A stretch of 33,570 nucleotides of DNA, from the NCBI GenBank assembly GCA_029762575.1, contig JARVGL010000009.1:1-33570 (forward strand), in the 5' to 3' direction. The number at the start of each line of letters is the position of its first letter. Position 1 is the stretch's first letter. Of the stretch, positions 1-8,033 are shown one piece after another. This DNA comes from Thermoplasmatota archaeon (GTDB lineage: Archaea > Thermoplasmatota > E2 > DHVEG-1). A program made the translations under genes and the position numbers. The notes under the pieces are model-generated. The model did not search any database. It was not told the DNA's origin and saw only the letters and a program-made list of their open reading frames with translations.

Positions 1-1
1 A

Positions 2-235
2 TTGATCTATACTCTTGTTTGGGAGAGGGCTAAGGAAAAAGGAAGGGATATGGTTCGTTTTACTCATCTTCGATGGAGTGTTATTTTTTCTGAGCATGCA
101 AGTGATCATCTCTCTGCATTGCTTCGGTATTTGGATATTAACATGGATTTAATGGATTTTTATACTATGTATGATCATCAAGCATTTGATCCACATGCAA
201 ATAGACAACGATTTAGGGAGGAATGGTGGGCTTAA
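2..235 (+). CDS. C-terminal part of an unrecognised protein (cut by window edge)
   Basis: The reading frame is open from the first bases of the window to a TAA at 233-235, so this is most likely the end of a longer gene; the TTG at position 2 need not be a start. The 77 visible residues are soluble in character, rich in Asp, Arg, His and Met, and end in Glu-Glu-Trp-Trp-Ala. I do not recognise the family and see no motif that would assign a function. The next gene is convergent, with about 400 bases between. Confidence 0.45.
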   Translation: MIYTLVWERAKEKGRDMVRFTHLRWSVIFSEHASDHLSALLRYLDINMDLMDFYTMYDHQAFDPHANRQRFREEWWA

Positions 236-644
236 CCGATGACACATGAATACCATTCATATGAGATCAATATCTTTATTTTATCCTAAAAATACTTCAG
301 GATAACAAATAAATATTCCACGGAGAAATTTTTTCATTAATCAACGGTCAAATGTATAGAATGAGTATTTAAAAGTAGTAGGTTGTATCCACTCGGGCAT
401 TTTTGTTATCAATGGGAAAAAAACTATAAAAACGGTAGAATAGCGAATTATTTCCCAAATAGAGCACTAATCGAATGGAACTATAAAGGATTACTTACAG
501 AGTACTTTTCCTCATCAAAGATAAAGAATTGAATTCAACTATTTTATCGTTATGAGAAATAGCGTTATAGTAAGACATACATCATTCAACTAAAACATAC
601 ATTGGTAGACTTAGCATTTTTTTTGTTATTAGAGGATTATATGC
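236..644. other. Gene-free gap between convergent genes
   Basis: About 410 AT-rich bases with no convincing gene on either strand. There are two short inverted repeats: ATGAAT/ATTCAT around 247-260, and TTATCCT/AGGATAA with arms at 281-287 and 299-305. They could help end transcription of the upstream gene, but neither is followed by a clean T run. A TATA-like stretch near 365-375 has no gene at a suitable distance. Confidence 0.5.
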
Positions 645-2273
645 CTACTTCTTTAGGAATGGATATGTATAGTCCGTTGGTGGAAGGAGGTTTTCCTTTA
701 TTGTTCGTGGACTTACCCAGGATAGCAAATTGAGATATGAACCAGATTTATCGTTTGTTCCAGAGCATCGTGCACCGCCAAACGGTTGTTGACCAACTAC
801 TGCACCTGTTGGTTTATCATTTATATAGAAATTTCCTGCAGCCTGACGAAGGATCTTAGTCGCTGTAACTATTGCTTTTCTATCCTGGCTAAAAATCGCA
901 CCTGTCAATGCATATCTTGATGTTTGATCGCATATGTGAAGGGTCTCTTCAAAAAGCGTATCCTTGTATACATATACCGTTAGCACTGGTCCAAATATTT
1001 CTTCCTCCATGGTGATAAAATGAGGATCAACGGTTTCAATGATCGTAGGTTCTATGAAATAACCCTTGGTACAATCAGTTTTTCCACCATATAGTATTTT
1101 CGCGTGTTTGGAATTGCGGGCCTTTTCGATATATTCACTGATTGTATCAAATGCTGGTTTGTCTATTACAGCGTTTATAAAATTACTAAAATTTGTAACA
1201 TCTCCCATTTTTATTTCATTAAGCATGCGTAGGACTATCGATCGTACAGATGGCCAGAGTGATATAGGTATATACAAACGGGATGCAGCAGAGCATTTCT
1301 GACCTTGGTATTCAAAAGCTCCTCTGATGATTGCTGTTGCCACAGCGTCTCTATCTGCTGAGGGGTGGACAAAAATAAAGTCTTTTCCTCCAGTTTCACC
1401 TACTAGTTCCGGATACGAATCATAAATATGTAGGTTATCACTGATAGTCTTCCAGAACATGCTAAATACCGGTGTTGAACCCGTAAAATGAACACCTGCA
1501 AGTCGTTTATCCTTTAGGACTATGTCTCCAATGAGTTGACCAGATCCAGGTAAGAAATTTATCACACCTTCCGGAAACCCTGCTTCTATGTATATATCCA
1601 TAAGGATGCTATTTGACAATAGAGAGGTCGAAGCAGGTTTCCATAAGAGTACATTACCCATCATGGCTGGTGCCGTTGGTAAGTTACATGCAATAGCTGT
1701 GAAATTGAAAGGGGTCGCTGCAAAGATAAAACCTTCTAGAGGTCTATATTCAAGTCTATTTAAAGTTCCAGGTGATGCATCTGGTTGATCAGAATAAATT
1801 TTCTGCATATAATACGCATTAAAACGTAGAAAATCTATCGTTTCGCAGGCAGAATCAATCTCTGCTTGATACACGTTCTTACTCTGACCTAGCATAGTTG
1901 CAGCATTAAGGGTGTAACGATATTTTTTAGCGATGAGCTCTGCTGCTTTCATAGCAAGAGATGCCCGTGTCTCCCATGTAAAATCCTCCCAAACAGATTT
2001 TATATCCATGGCTTTTTCAATAGCCTCTTTGACCAAATCCGATGTGACTTTGTGATAGGTGCCTAGCACATGGTTATGATCGTGTGGCATGATGACTTTG
2101 CCTATATCATCGGTTTTAATTTTTTTATTCCCAATGACTGGCATAATCTCTGTTTTCTTTTTTTGAAGTCTATCTAATTCTTTAATTATTAGTTCTCTTT
2201 CAGTACTCCCTACTGCATAATCAAGGACTGGTTCATTAATTGGTTTTGGGATATTAATGATTGTTTCGTTCAT
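645..2273 (-). CDS. L-glutamate gamma-semialdehyde (1-pyrroline-5-carboxylate) dehydrogenase
   Basis: NAD(P)-dependent aldehyde dehydrogenase of the ALDH4A1/P5C dehydrogenase group, oxidising glutamate 5-semialdehyde, the open form of P5C, to L-glutamate as the second step of proline breakdown. The catalytic Cys lies in the Gln-Gly-Gln-Lys-Cys-Ser motif at about residue 327. The general-base Glu is in Val-Gly-Glu-Thr-Gly-Gly-Lys, and the cofactor-loop motif Phe-Thr-Gly-Ser-Thr is present. At 542 residues it matches the single-domain P5CDH length. An in-frame ATG 69 bases further upstream exists, but 2273 is preferred because AGGAAG lies about 9 bases before it and the protein then begins like the family. 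No proline dehydrogenase is seen nearby, so arginine or ornithine breakdown could also feed it. It makes glutamate, the substrate theme of the 15-22 kb cluster. Confidence 0.9.
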   Translation of the reverse strand: MNETIINIPKPINEPVLDYAVGSTERELIIKELDRLQKKKTEIMPVIGNKKIKTDDIGKVIMPHDHNHVLGTYHKVTSDLVKEAIEKAMDIKSVWEDFTWETRASLAMKAAELIAKKYRYTLNAATMLGQSKNVYQAEIDSACETIDFLRFNAYYMQKIYSDQPDASPGTLNRLEYRPLEGFIFAATPFNFTAIACNLPTAPAMMGNVLLWKPASTSLLSNSILMDIYIEAGFPEGVINFLPGSGQLIGDIVLKDKRLAGVHFTGSTPVFSMFWKTISDNLHIYDSYPELVGETGGKDFIFVHPSADRDAVATAIIRGAFEYQGQKCSAASRLYIPISLWPSVRSIVLRMLNEIKMGDVTNFSNFINAVIDKPAFDTISEYIEKARNSKHAKILYGGKTDCTKGYFIEPTIIETVDPHFITMEEEIFGPVLTVYVYKDTLFEETLHICDQTSRYALTGAIFSQDRKAIVTATKILRQAAGNFYINDKPTGAVVGQQPFGGARCSGTNDKSGSYLNLLSWVSPRTIKENLLPPTDYTYPFLKK

Positions 2274-2463
2274 ATGGATTACTTCCTGGCCTGGAATTGG
2301 ATTATAATATAAAATCTCTTTGATACGTATGATTTCATACAACTCATAGTCTCTACTTCAACTTTCCTAAACGTAGAGAATTAGGGTGAAAAGATGTTTG
2401 GCTGATCATTCATATCAAACATTGAAAGATTGATGGGTCTTATTCATGAACTACGTATATTTT

Positions 2464-3081
2464 TTATTGGACCACATATATTTTCAATGCATCGCCGTAG
2501 AAAGGGAATGATTCCAATATTTGAAGGTTTTCTTTAGATATGATTGCAGGCAATGCACCTCTTTGCATGAATTCAAAATAATGTGATCGATGCGATTGAT
2601 TAGCAAATGATTCAATAAGTTGTATGAAACGTTGTGCGATTCTTCCTTTTATATGCTGTCCATAATCATAATCTACAAGGATGAGAATGCCGCCTTTTTT
2701 GACGATTCTTTTTGCTTCTTGAATGATTTTTCGTATCGTTTTTTGATTATTTGGATGAAGCACCAAGCTTATTATAGCACAATCAAAAGGTTCCGTGGAA
2801 AACGATTTCTTTGTGATATCGCCTAGTACAAAGGTTGTTTTATGGATATCTTTCTTTTTTGCAACTTTCAACATCTTTTCCGAATTATCTATCCCCACAA
2901 CCGTAAGCCCATTCTTTGAAAGGACTCTGCACTGAGAACCAGTTCCGCAACCAAGATCAATAATTCTTTTACAATGATGCCTGCTGATGATCTCTAGGTT
3001 CTTCGAACGTATCTGTTTTAATATCCCGTCGAAAAAGATATCATACAGTGGTGCGAAGGTGCCTTCATTGGCAACGTCCAT
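2464..3081 (-). CDS. Class I SAM-dependent methyltransferase
   Basis: A 205-residue cytosolic protein with the Rossmann-type methyltransferase core. Motif I is Ile-Asp-Leu-Gly-Cys-Gly-Thr-Gly at residues about 41-48. The acidic ribose-binding Asp follows in Val-Gly-Ile-Asp-Asn-Ser, then a post-motif Leu-Gly-Asp-Ile and a hydrophobic strand ending in Leu-Val-Asp-Tyr-Asp. This fits the Methyltransf_11/25 group acting on a small molecule or lipid; the sequence does not tell which. It stands alone, divergent from the cold-shock gene and separate from the dehydrogenase behind it. Confidence 0.8.
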   Translation of the reverse strand: MDVANEGTFAPLYDIFFDGILKQIRSKNLEIISRHHCKRIIDLGCGTGSQCRVLSKNGLTVVGIDNSEKMLKVAKKKDIHKTTFVLGDITKKSFSTEPFDCAIISLVLHPNNQKTIRKIIQEAKRIVKKGGILILVDYDYGQHIKGRIAQRFIQLIESFANQSHRSHYFEFMQRGALPAIISKENLQILESFPFYGDALKIYVVQ

Positions 3082-3332
3082 ATCACAGTATATTGCTAAA
3101 GCGTTATTAACAAATTTCTCTATTTCTTATGAAATATCTCTAATAGAACCTTAGTACTAAACAGGATAAAACGCTACAGGCTAACTGACAACAAACTATA
3201 TAAACCAGAATAAACCATATCCCACAAAGCAAAAGGAATGAAAAGAAAAAGAGTTTCACATTTTCGTCAACACGGGTTTTTGGAATTTTTTTATGTTCGT
3301 TCTTTTTGTATAAAGGAAATACTCCAGAACAC

Positions 3333-3340
3333 AAGGAGGA
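3333..3340 (+). promoter_or_regulatory. Strong Shine-Dalgarno site of the cold-shock gene
   Basis: AAGGAGGA with 7 bases to the ATG at 3348 is the clearest ribosome-binding site in the window and fixes the start of the cold-shock gene. A TATA-like element (TTGTATAAA, about 3306-3314) lies shortly upstream, with another near 3286-3294. Confidence 0.7.
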
Positions 3341-3347
3341 ATAGAAA

Positions 3348-3539
3348 ATGAAAGGAACAGTAAAATGGTACAACGCACGAAAAGGATATGGATTCATCAA
3401 TACAGAAGATGACCAAGATATCTTTGTCCACCGAACATCGATCCCTGCGGGAACTTTTCTCAATGAAGGAGATAAAGTAGAATTTGAGACCGAGGAATCC
3501 GATCGTGGATTGAATGCAAAAAACGTAAAAAAAATATAA
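3348..3539 (+). CDS. CspA-family cold-shock protein
   Basis: A 63-residue single cold-shock (OB-fold) domain that binds single-stranded RNA and DNA and melts RNA secondary structure. It opens with Met-Lys-Gly-Thr-Val-Lys-Trp-Tyr-Asn, then RNP1 (Lys-Gly-Tyr-Gly-Phe-Ile, residues 12-17) and RNP2 (Asp-Ile-Phe-Val-His, 24-28), and ends with Ala-Lys-Asn-Val. The length is typical. CspA-type proteins are patchily distributed in archaea and usually taken as acquired from bacteria, so this may be an old transfer. A DEAD-box helicase, the usual partner activity in cold RNA handling, follows about 300 bases later on the same strand. Confidence 0.93.
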   Translation: MKGTVKWYNARKGYGFINTEDDQDIFVHRTSIPAGTFLNEGDKVEFETEESDRGLNAKNVKKI

Positions 3540-3542
3540 GAT

Positions 3543-3580
3543 AATAAGAAAAAAGTAGTAAATAAACGTTATTTCTTATT
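3543..3580 (+). terminator. Hairpin directly after the cold-shock gene
   Basis: A perfect 9-base inverted repeat (AATAAGAAA at 3543-3551, TTTCTTATT at 3572-3580, 20-base loop) begins four bases after the stop codon. It could be a 3' stability or termination element. The stem is A/T only and no T run follows, so this is tentative. Confidence 0.35.
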
Positions 3581-3699
3581 GCTACATCATGATAATGGAT
3601 TGTTTTGAATGGAGTAACATTACAAGATGCTTCAAGGAAGGAAGGGTTTTTATTTCATAACGATACCTGTTTTTTGTTTTTGATACGTAATACTAAGTT

Positions 3700-3843
3700 A
3701 TGCCTATCAAATTCATTAAATGGTTTCGTTCTGAATTAAGTGTTCTTCTTATTCCATTCTTAATTCTTTTCATTATTAACCAATGCTCCACGTCTCTATC
3801 GACACTCGACACTGGTCTTCATCATGTACCTTTTAGGAAATGA
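3700..3843 (+). CDS. Possible 47-residue single-span membrane peptide
   Basis: An ATG at 3700 opens a frame of 47 codons that ends in a TGA overlapping the helicase ATG at 3840 by four bases (ATGA), the arrangement seen between coupled genes. The peptide has a basic N terminus (Met-Pro-Ile-Lys-Phe-Ile-Lys-Trp-Phe-Arg), one hydrophobic segment of about 15 residues (roughly 14-27) and a short polar tail containing one Cys. No family is recognised and there is no clear ribosome-binding site. T-rich DNA readily gives hydrophobic translations by chance, so it may not be real. Confidence 0.25.
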   Translation: MPIKFIKWFRSELSVLLIPFLILFIINQCSTSLSTLDTGLHHVPFRK

Positions 3844-5048
3844 CTAGACAACTCGTGATACAAATGAAATTTCAAGAATTACCGATACAAAAAGAATTAA
3901 TAGAAATAACCAAAAAACATGATTTTACAGATTTGACCGCTATACAAGAACGATGCGTGCCTGAGATTCTTAACGGAAAGGATATCGTTGGTCAAGCTGA
4001 GACAGGTTCAGGAAAAACTATTGCATTTAGTCTTCCCCTTATAGACAAGTTGAAAGGGTCTGATCTCCAAGTACTTGTTCTTACACCAACTAGAGAGCTC
4101 TGTGTCCAGGTCAGTGATGTGTTCACCGAATATGCTAAACCTCTTGGGTTTACAACAACAAGCATATACGGGGGGGTTAAGATAGAACCCCAGATACGAT
4201 CATTACCTCGGTCACATATTGTTGTAGGAACACCGGGAAGAATCCTTGATCATATACATCGAAAGACCATTAATCTCAAGAATATTAGACATCTTGTCTT
4301 TGATGAGACAGATAAGATGTTTGAAATGGGTTTTATTGATGATGTTGAAGAAATCATCCATCATATACCACCTAGAAGACAAACCCTTATGTTTAGTGCT
4401 ACGATAACACCAGATATCGAAAAACTAGTAAAACGACATCAGAACAATCCATTGATCATTAAAACCCAATCCTATGTTGACACTAGTAAGCTCAAACAAG
4501 AATATTATGATATCTATCAGCAGAACAATAAGTTCTCCATCTTAGTTCATCTTTTAAAGAATATCTCTTCAGGACTTTCAATCGTCTTTTGTGCGACTCG
4601 AAAGGAATCTGATATCGTTGCAAGAAACCTTAAACGTCAAGGTATAAATGCTGCTGCTATCCATGGAGGAATGACGCAGGGGAAGCGATCAGAATCATTG
4701 AACCAATTGAAAAACCAGCAGATCGATGTTCTTGTTGCAACTGATGTAGCGGCTCGAGGTCTTGATATAAAGAACGTTACTCATATCTTCAATTATGATG
4801 TCCCTAAGACATCTAAGGAATATGTCCATCGTATCGGTCGTACTGCTCGTGCAGGTGAACACGGTTCTGCTATAACCCTTCTTACCCAACGGGATCATGA
4901 TAATTTCCGCCGGGTCCAAAGTGATGAGGACCTTGATATTTCGCGAAAGGAGATACCCCTGTTTAAAAAAGTCCCGTTTATCCGGGAGATACAACAAAGA
5001 AAGATGCCAATGAGACATAAAGGGTATCACCGATCTTTCAGACGTTGA
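3840..5048 (+). CDS. DEAD-box ATP-dependent RNA helicase (DETD variant)
   Basis: Superfamily 2 RNA helicase of 402 residues with both RecA-like domains. The Q motif lies around residues 11-36. Motif I is Ala-Glu-Thr-Gly-Ser-Gly-Lys-Thr (53-60), Ia Pro-Thr-Arg-Glu-Leu (83-87), II Asp-Glu-Thr-Asp (155-158, where most families have Asp-Glu-Ala-Asp), III Ser-Ala-Thr, V Ala-Thr-Asp-Val-Ala-Ala-Arg-Gly-Leu-Asp, and VI His-Arg-Ile-Gly-Arg-Thr-Ala-Arg. It ends in a short basic tail with no extra domain. It probably unwinds RNA in ribosome assembly or mRNA turnover. ATG 3864 gives the usual family N terminus (Met-Lys-Phe-Gln-Glu-Leu) and may be the true start; 3840 is the longer choice. Confidence 0.92.
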   Translation: MTRQLVIQMKFQELPIQKELIEITKKHDFTDLTAIQERCVPEILNGKDIVGQAETGSGKTIAFSLPLIDKLKGSDLQVLVLTPTRELCVQVSDVFTEYAKPLGFTTTSIYGGVKIEPQIRSLPRSHIVVGTPGRILDHIHRKTINLKNIRHLVFDETDKMFEMGFIDDVEEIIHHIPPRRQTLMFSATITPDIEKLVKRHQNNPLIIKTQSYVDTSKLKQEYYDIYQQNNKFSILVHLLKNISSGLSIVFCATRKESDIVARNLKRQGINAAAIHGGMTQGKRSESLNQLKNQQIDVLVATDVAARGLDIKNVTHIFNYDVPKTSKEYVHRIGRTARAGEHGSAITLLTQRDHDNFRRVQSDEDLDISRKEIPLFKKVPFIREIQQRKMPMRHKGYHRSFRR

Positions 5049-5064
5049 ACACTTATCCGTTCAA
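5045..5064. terminator. Inverted repeat between convergent genes
   Basis: TTGAAC (5045-5050) and GTTCAA (5059-5064) form a perfect 6-base stem with an 8-base loop across the junction of the helicase and the convergent peptidase, with an A/T-rich run after it. It could serve both directions, but the stem is short. Confidence 0.25.
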
Positions 5065-6281
5065 ACATTTAAAAAATTGTGAAAGAGGGCACGGTCAAAA
5101 AATAGCCCTTTACTTATTTTGCTTTCCTTCATATGTTTTTCTTGCTCGATCGTTTGAGCTCGTTCACAGATATAGAGGTTTACCTCAACATGTTTCTCGC
5201 ATGCATCTAAGACCAATGACGGGTTTCTCTCAGGTCTCCGACGACAAAGCTCCATGGTAAACGCTAGTATACCATGTTCTCCATATAACCAGTTCTCAGA
5301 TGAACCTGGTGTCCCCTGATATCGAGGTATGATATATTCTCTTTCTCCGTATTGCCCATAGATTTTTAGTTCGTAGTTATTGATATTAGACATGTTTGCT
5401 CCAATGGAGCGGTAGAGAGATTCATGGGGTGTGTGTCTGCTGGTATGCATCCAGGGAAAAATCATGAATTCTCCATAATCGTGATAGGATAATGAGATAC
5501 TGATATCATGGTTTTCGATAAATCGTTTCACTGCTTGTGTTTCTTTTTCTGAAAATGGTGCTTCTCCTCTATAGATCCAGCTTTGGTCGTTGAGGAGGTA
5601 TTCTAGGAAATAATTCTCAGGGAACAGATAGACGATATTCCACATATATCCATAGTTTCGATTTAAGTCTACACCATAGGAGGTGATGTTCGTACTTTGT
5701 CCATTGGCACCATAATTTGGTTCTCTATTCTTTCGCCACCCGTATTCTACTCCATCAGGATTCACCATGGGAATAATATATATCTGGGTCGTGTTAAGGA
5801 TGTCTCTAACCCGTTTGCACTCAGGGCTCTCATCACTATACTCATCACCGTCATCATCTATACTGTTCATTTGATAGGTGTCTATGATATAATTTATAAA
5901 AAAGATAAGGACCTCAAAAGAAGGTTTTTCATCACCATGATGGGCACCCATAAAAAGGACACTGGGTTCATCATCATCTCTTGTGACATTCTCAGATAGT
6001 TTCACCATCCAGATATCCCGTCCTTCATACGTAGTACCAATGGAAGTAAGCCTCATGATATCAGGATGGGCTTGACTAAGGTTATTAAGAAGTAAGGTCA
6101 TTGAATCATACGTATGATATTCATAGGGTGCAGACGATACGGTTTGAAAGGGGGCAAATATATTTTCTGATGATATTACATGGAATGCTGAAAACGTTGG
6201 GATTGTGCATAGCTGTAGTATGATAAAGAAAAAGAATAGTTTTTTTAGTATTATTGAGAAACCCATATATCTCAACTTCAA
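5061..6281 (-). CDS. Secreted M14 zinc carboxypeptidase
   Basis: An exported metallocarboxypeptidase removing C-terminal residues from peptides outside the cell. A basic start followed by a Phe/Ile/Leu-rich stretch (about 10-30) looks like a signal peptide or N-terminal anchor; Met6 is an alternative start. Zinc ligands are His115 and Glu118 (His-Gly-Asp-Glu) and His267 (Ser-Tyr-His). The substrate-binding motif Asp-Leu-Asn-Arg-Asn is at 205-209, and the catalytic Glu344 is in Phe-Thr-Met-Glu-Leu. An acidic Asp-Asp-Asp-Gly-Asp-Glu stretch near 142-147 resembles a calcium site. At 406 residues it is one peptidase domain with little else. It suits a peptide-scavenging lifestyle together with the cytoplasmic M14 protein at 16.6 kb. 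Confidence 0.9.
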   Translation of the reverse strand: MKLRYMGFSIILKKLFFFFIILQLCTIPTFSAFHVISSENIFAPFQTVSSAPYEYHTYDSMTLLLNNLSQAHPDIMRLTSIGTTYEGRDIWMVKLSENVTRDDDEPSVLFMGAHHGDEKPSFEVLIFFINYIIDTYQMNSIDDDGDEYSDESPECKRVRDILNTTQIYIIPMVNPDGVEYGWRKNREPNYGANGQSTNITSYGVDLNRNYGYMWNIVYLFPENYFLEYLLNDQSWIYRGEAPFSEKETQAVKRFIENHDISISLSYHDYGEFMIFPWMHTSRHTPHESLYRSIGANMSNINNYELKIYGQYGEREYIIPRYQGTPGSSENWLYGEHGILAFTMELCRRRPERNPSLVLDACEKHVEVNLYICERAQTIEQEKHMKESKISKGLFFDRALFHNFLNV

Positions 6282-6445
6282 GACACCTTTTATAAAGGTC
6301 CACTATTAAATAACAGAGTCTGCCCATATAAATATTGTGTGATAAAAATAAACTCGCTTTTTAAAATCGTCATCTACTCTGTTTTTCAGGTTGATCCCCT
6401 TGTTTTTGTAGCGGTACTGAATGGATGACAATGTATAAATCATAG

Positions 6446-6454
6446 TTTTATATT
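6446..6454 (+). promoter_or_regulatory. TATA-like box of the MFS gene
   Basis: TTTTATATT lies about 30 bases before the ATG at 6484, and AAGGAAA (6471-6477) is a plausible ribosome-binding site. A second TATA-like element (TGTATAAAT, 6432-6440) would give a leader with better room for that site, so which is used is open. Confidence 0.35.
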
Positions 6455-6483
6455 CCAATGCACTTATATTAAGGAAACCTAGT

Positions 6484-7677
6484 ATGCATGATACACACAG
6501 GATTCTTGGAACTGTTAGTCTTTTTCATTTGTTCAATGATGGTGCAATCAGTGTCATCCCTCTTCTTTTTCCCATATTCAAGATCATCTTTGATCTGTCC
6601 TATACCCAAATAGGTATCATCACAAGTGCTGGTCTAGCGATTAGTCTTATCTCTCAACTTCTCATCGGAAGGATATCAGATAAAAAAAATTATAGAGAAC
6701 TACTCTTGGTCGGCATCCTCTTATTGAGTGTATCCATGCTTTTTTTTACAACTGTGCAAGGGTTCCTATCTGTTCTTCTCGCAATGTTTGTTCTTCGCTT
6801 CTCGTCCAGTTTCTTTCATCCATTGGGGATTGGGTTGATCTCTAGAACCTTTAAAAATAGAAATCTTGACTCAGCGATGGGTATCCAAAGTGCCTTTGGT
6901 GATCTTGGTGCATTTCTAGCGGTTCTCACAACATTGTATATTGCTGAATTGAACGGATGGCAGTTCCCTTTCTTCATCTGGGCTGTCCTAGGTGTCCTCA
7001 TTCTTCTAATGGGGATAGTACTAACAAGAAAGACCGATGAAACCCTCTTTAGATATAATCATCAAACAAATCAAAAACAGACGATTTCAGAAGCATACCA
7101 TGAATGGAAGAAAATAATGAAAAACATGTTACTGTTCGTACCTTTATTTATCATCAGTGGTGCGATTTGGGGTGTAACTGTTAGTTATCTACCGTTGTAT
7201 CTTGATGAAACAACAGATCTCTTTCTTCCAACCATTGGCCTTATTGTTTCATTGTGGATAGGAACTGGGACGATCATTAGTTTTCTCTATGGACGGATCC
7301 AACAGGTTGTTGGTAGAAGAAAACTGCTCACCATCTCCTATCTTTTAACAGGGATAAGTAGTCTTTTGCTTATCACGTTCTCATCGATACCATTGATCAT
7401 CAGTATGGTGTTTCTCCTTGGATTCTCATCGTTTCTCACCTTTCCTGCCTTGTTTTCCTTTATCTCAGAGATGACACATGAATCGGTAGAGGGAAAAACC
7501 TTTGGATATACGTTCACTCTTCAACTCGGAGGGGGCACCGCGTTCTTGTTCTTTAGTGGCATCGTAGCAGATATTCTTGGGATATGGGTTCCCTTTGCTT
7601 TGTTAGGGGTCAGCGGTCTACTTGCTTCAATGCTTCTCCTAGCAACAATGGACACAAAAATGCTCAAAAACCAGTAG
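6484..7677 (+). CDS. MFS transporter, fosmidomycin-resistance (Fsr)-like
   Basis: A 397-residue polytopic membrane protein with about 12 hydrophobic spans in two halves around a polar central loop (roughly residues 180-210). The opening (Leu-Phe-His-Leu-Phe-Asn-Asp-Gly near residues 13-20) and the loop between spans 2 and 3 (Gly-Arg-Ile-Ser-Asp-Lys-Lys, the MFS motif A region) resemble the Fsr-type efflux branch. It probably exports a small hydrophobic or phosphonate-like compound by proton exchange; the substrate cannot be read from sequence. It is a single gene with its own promoter and SD site. Confidence 0.82.
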   Translation: MHDTHRILGTVSLFHLFNDGAISVIPLLFPIFKIIFDLSYTQIGIITSAGLAISLISQLLIGRISDKKNYRELLLVGILLLSVSMLFFTTVQGFLSVLLAMFVLRFSSSFFHPLGIGLISRTFKNRNLDSAMGIQSAFGDLGAFLAVLTTLYIAELNGWQFPFFIWAVLGVLILLMGIVLTRKTDETLFRYNHQTNQKQTISEAYHEWKKIMKNMLLFVPLFIISGAIWGVTVSYLPLYLDETTDLFLPTIGLIVSLWIGTGTIISFLYGRIQQVVGRRKLLTISYLLTGISSLLLITFSSIPLIISMVFLLGFSSFLTFPALFSFISEMTHESVEGKTFGYTFTLQLGGGTAFLFFSGIVADILGIWVPFALLGVSGLLASMLLLATMDTKMLKNQ

Positions 7678-7999
7678 AATTTCAGATAACAAAAGTCCAA
7701 AAATAGGGAGGTAACATTCGTAATTGAGGATTTGCTAACTAGATACTTTTTCTTGCTGACAAAAGACTTTTTTTAGAGACGTTTTTCATCCTACAAATCA
7801 ATGCAGCACAGTTGAGGTACACTAACGATTGTAGTAAGCAGATTTATGAGATGATAATATGAATGGCTGCTAACAGATAAATGAAAAAACTAGGGGCACC
7901 TCCACTTAAAAAAAATCTTTATTGGAATAATCGGCAAAAAATCTGAAAAATATATATCTACAGTAGGCTTAAAAAACAAGATAACAATAAAAAAATTGA
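7678..7999. other. Gene-free AT-rich gap before the lar operon
   Basis: About 320 bases with no open frame of note on either strand. It contains scattered A and T runs and, at its end, leads into the lar promoter. No hairpin with a clear T tail was found after the MFS gene. Confidence 0.5.
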
Positions 8000-8033
8000 T
8001 TTATATACAGTTTTTCTATATGGCCATATATGG
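8000..8033 (+). promoter_or_regulatory. lar promoter with palindromic operator candidate
   Basis: A TATA box (TTTATATA, 8000-8007) stands 23-30 bases before the larE ATG at 8030, so transcription should begin at or next to the start codon (leaderless). Between the box and the ATG lies a perfect 14-base palindrome, TATATGG-CCATATA (8017-8030), overlapping a second palindrome CCATATATGG (8024-8033) that includes the start codon. A repressor bound here would cover the transcription start. It does not look like a NikR site. Confidence 0.5.

Noticed and set aside
3140-3463. 107-codon minus-strand frame across the cold-shock gene
   Set aside because: It runs antisense to a clear CspA gene and its upstream part is low-complexity hydrophobic sequence. 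It is a shadow.
8017-8033. Nickel-repressor (NikR) binding site at the lar promoter
   Set aside because: The palindrome is there, but it lacks the spaced GTATGA-type half-sites of NikR, so I name no regulator.
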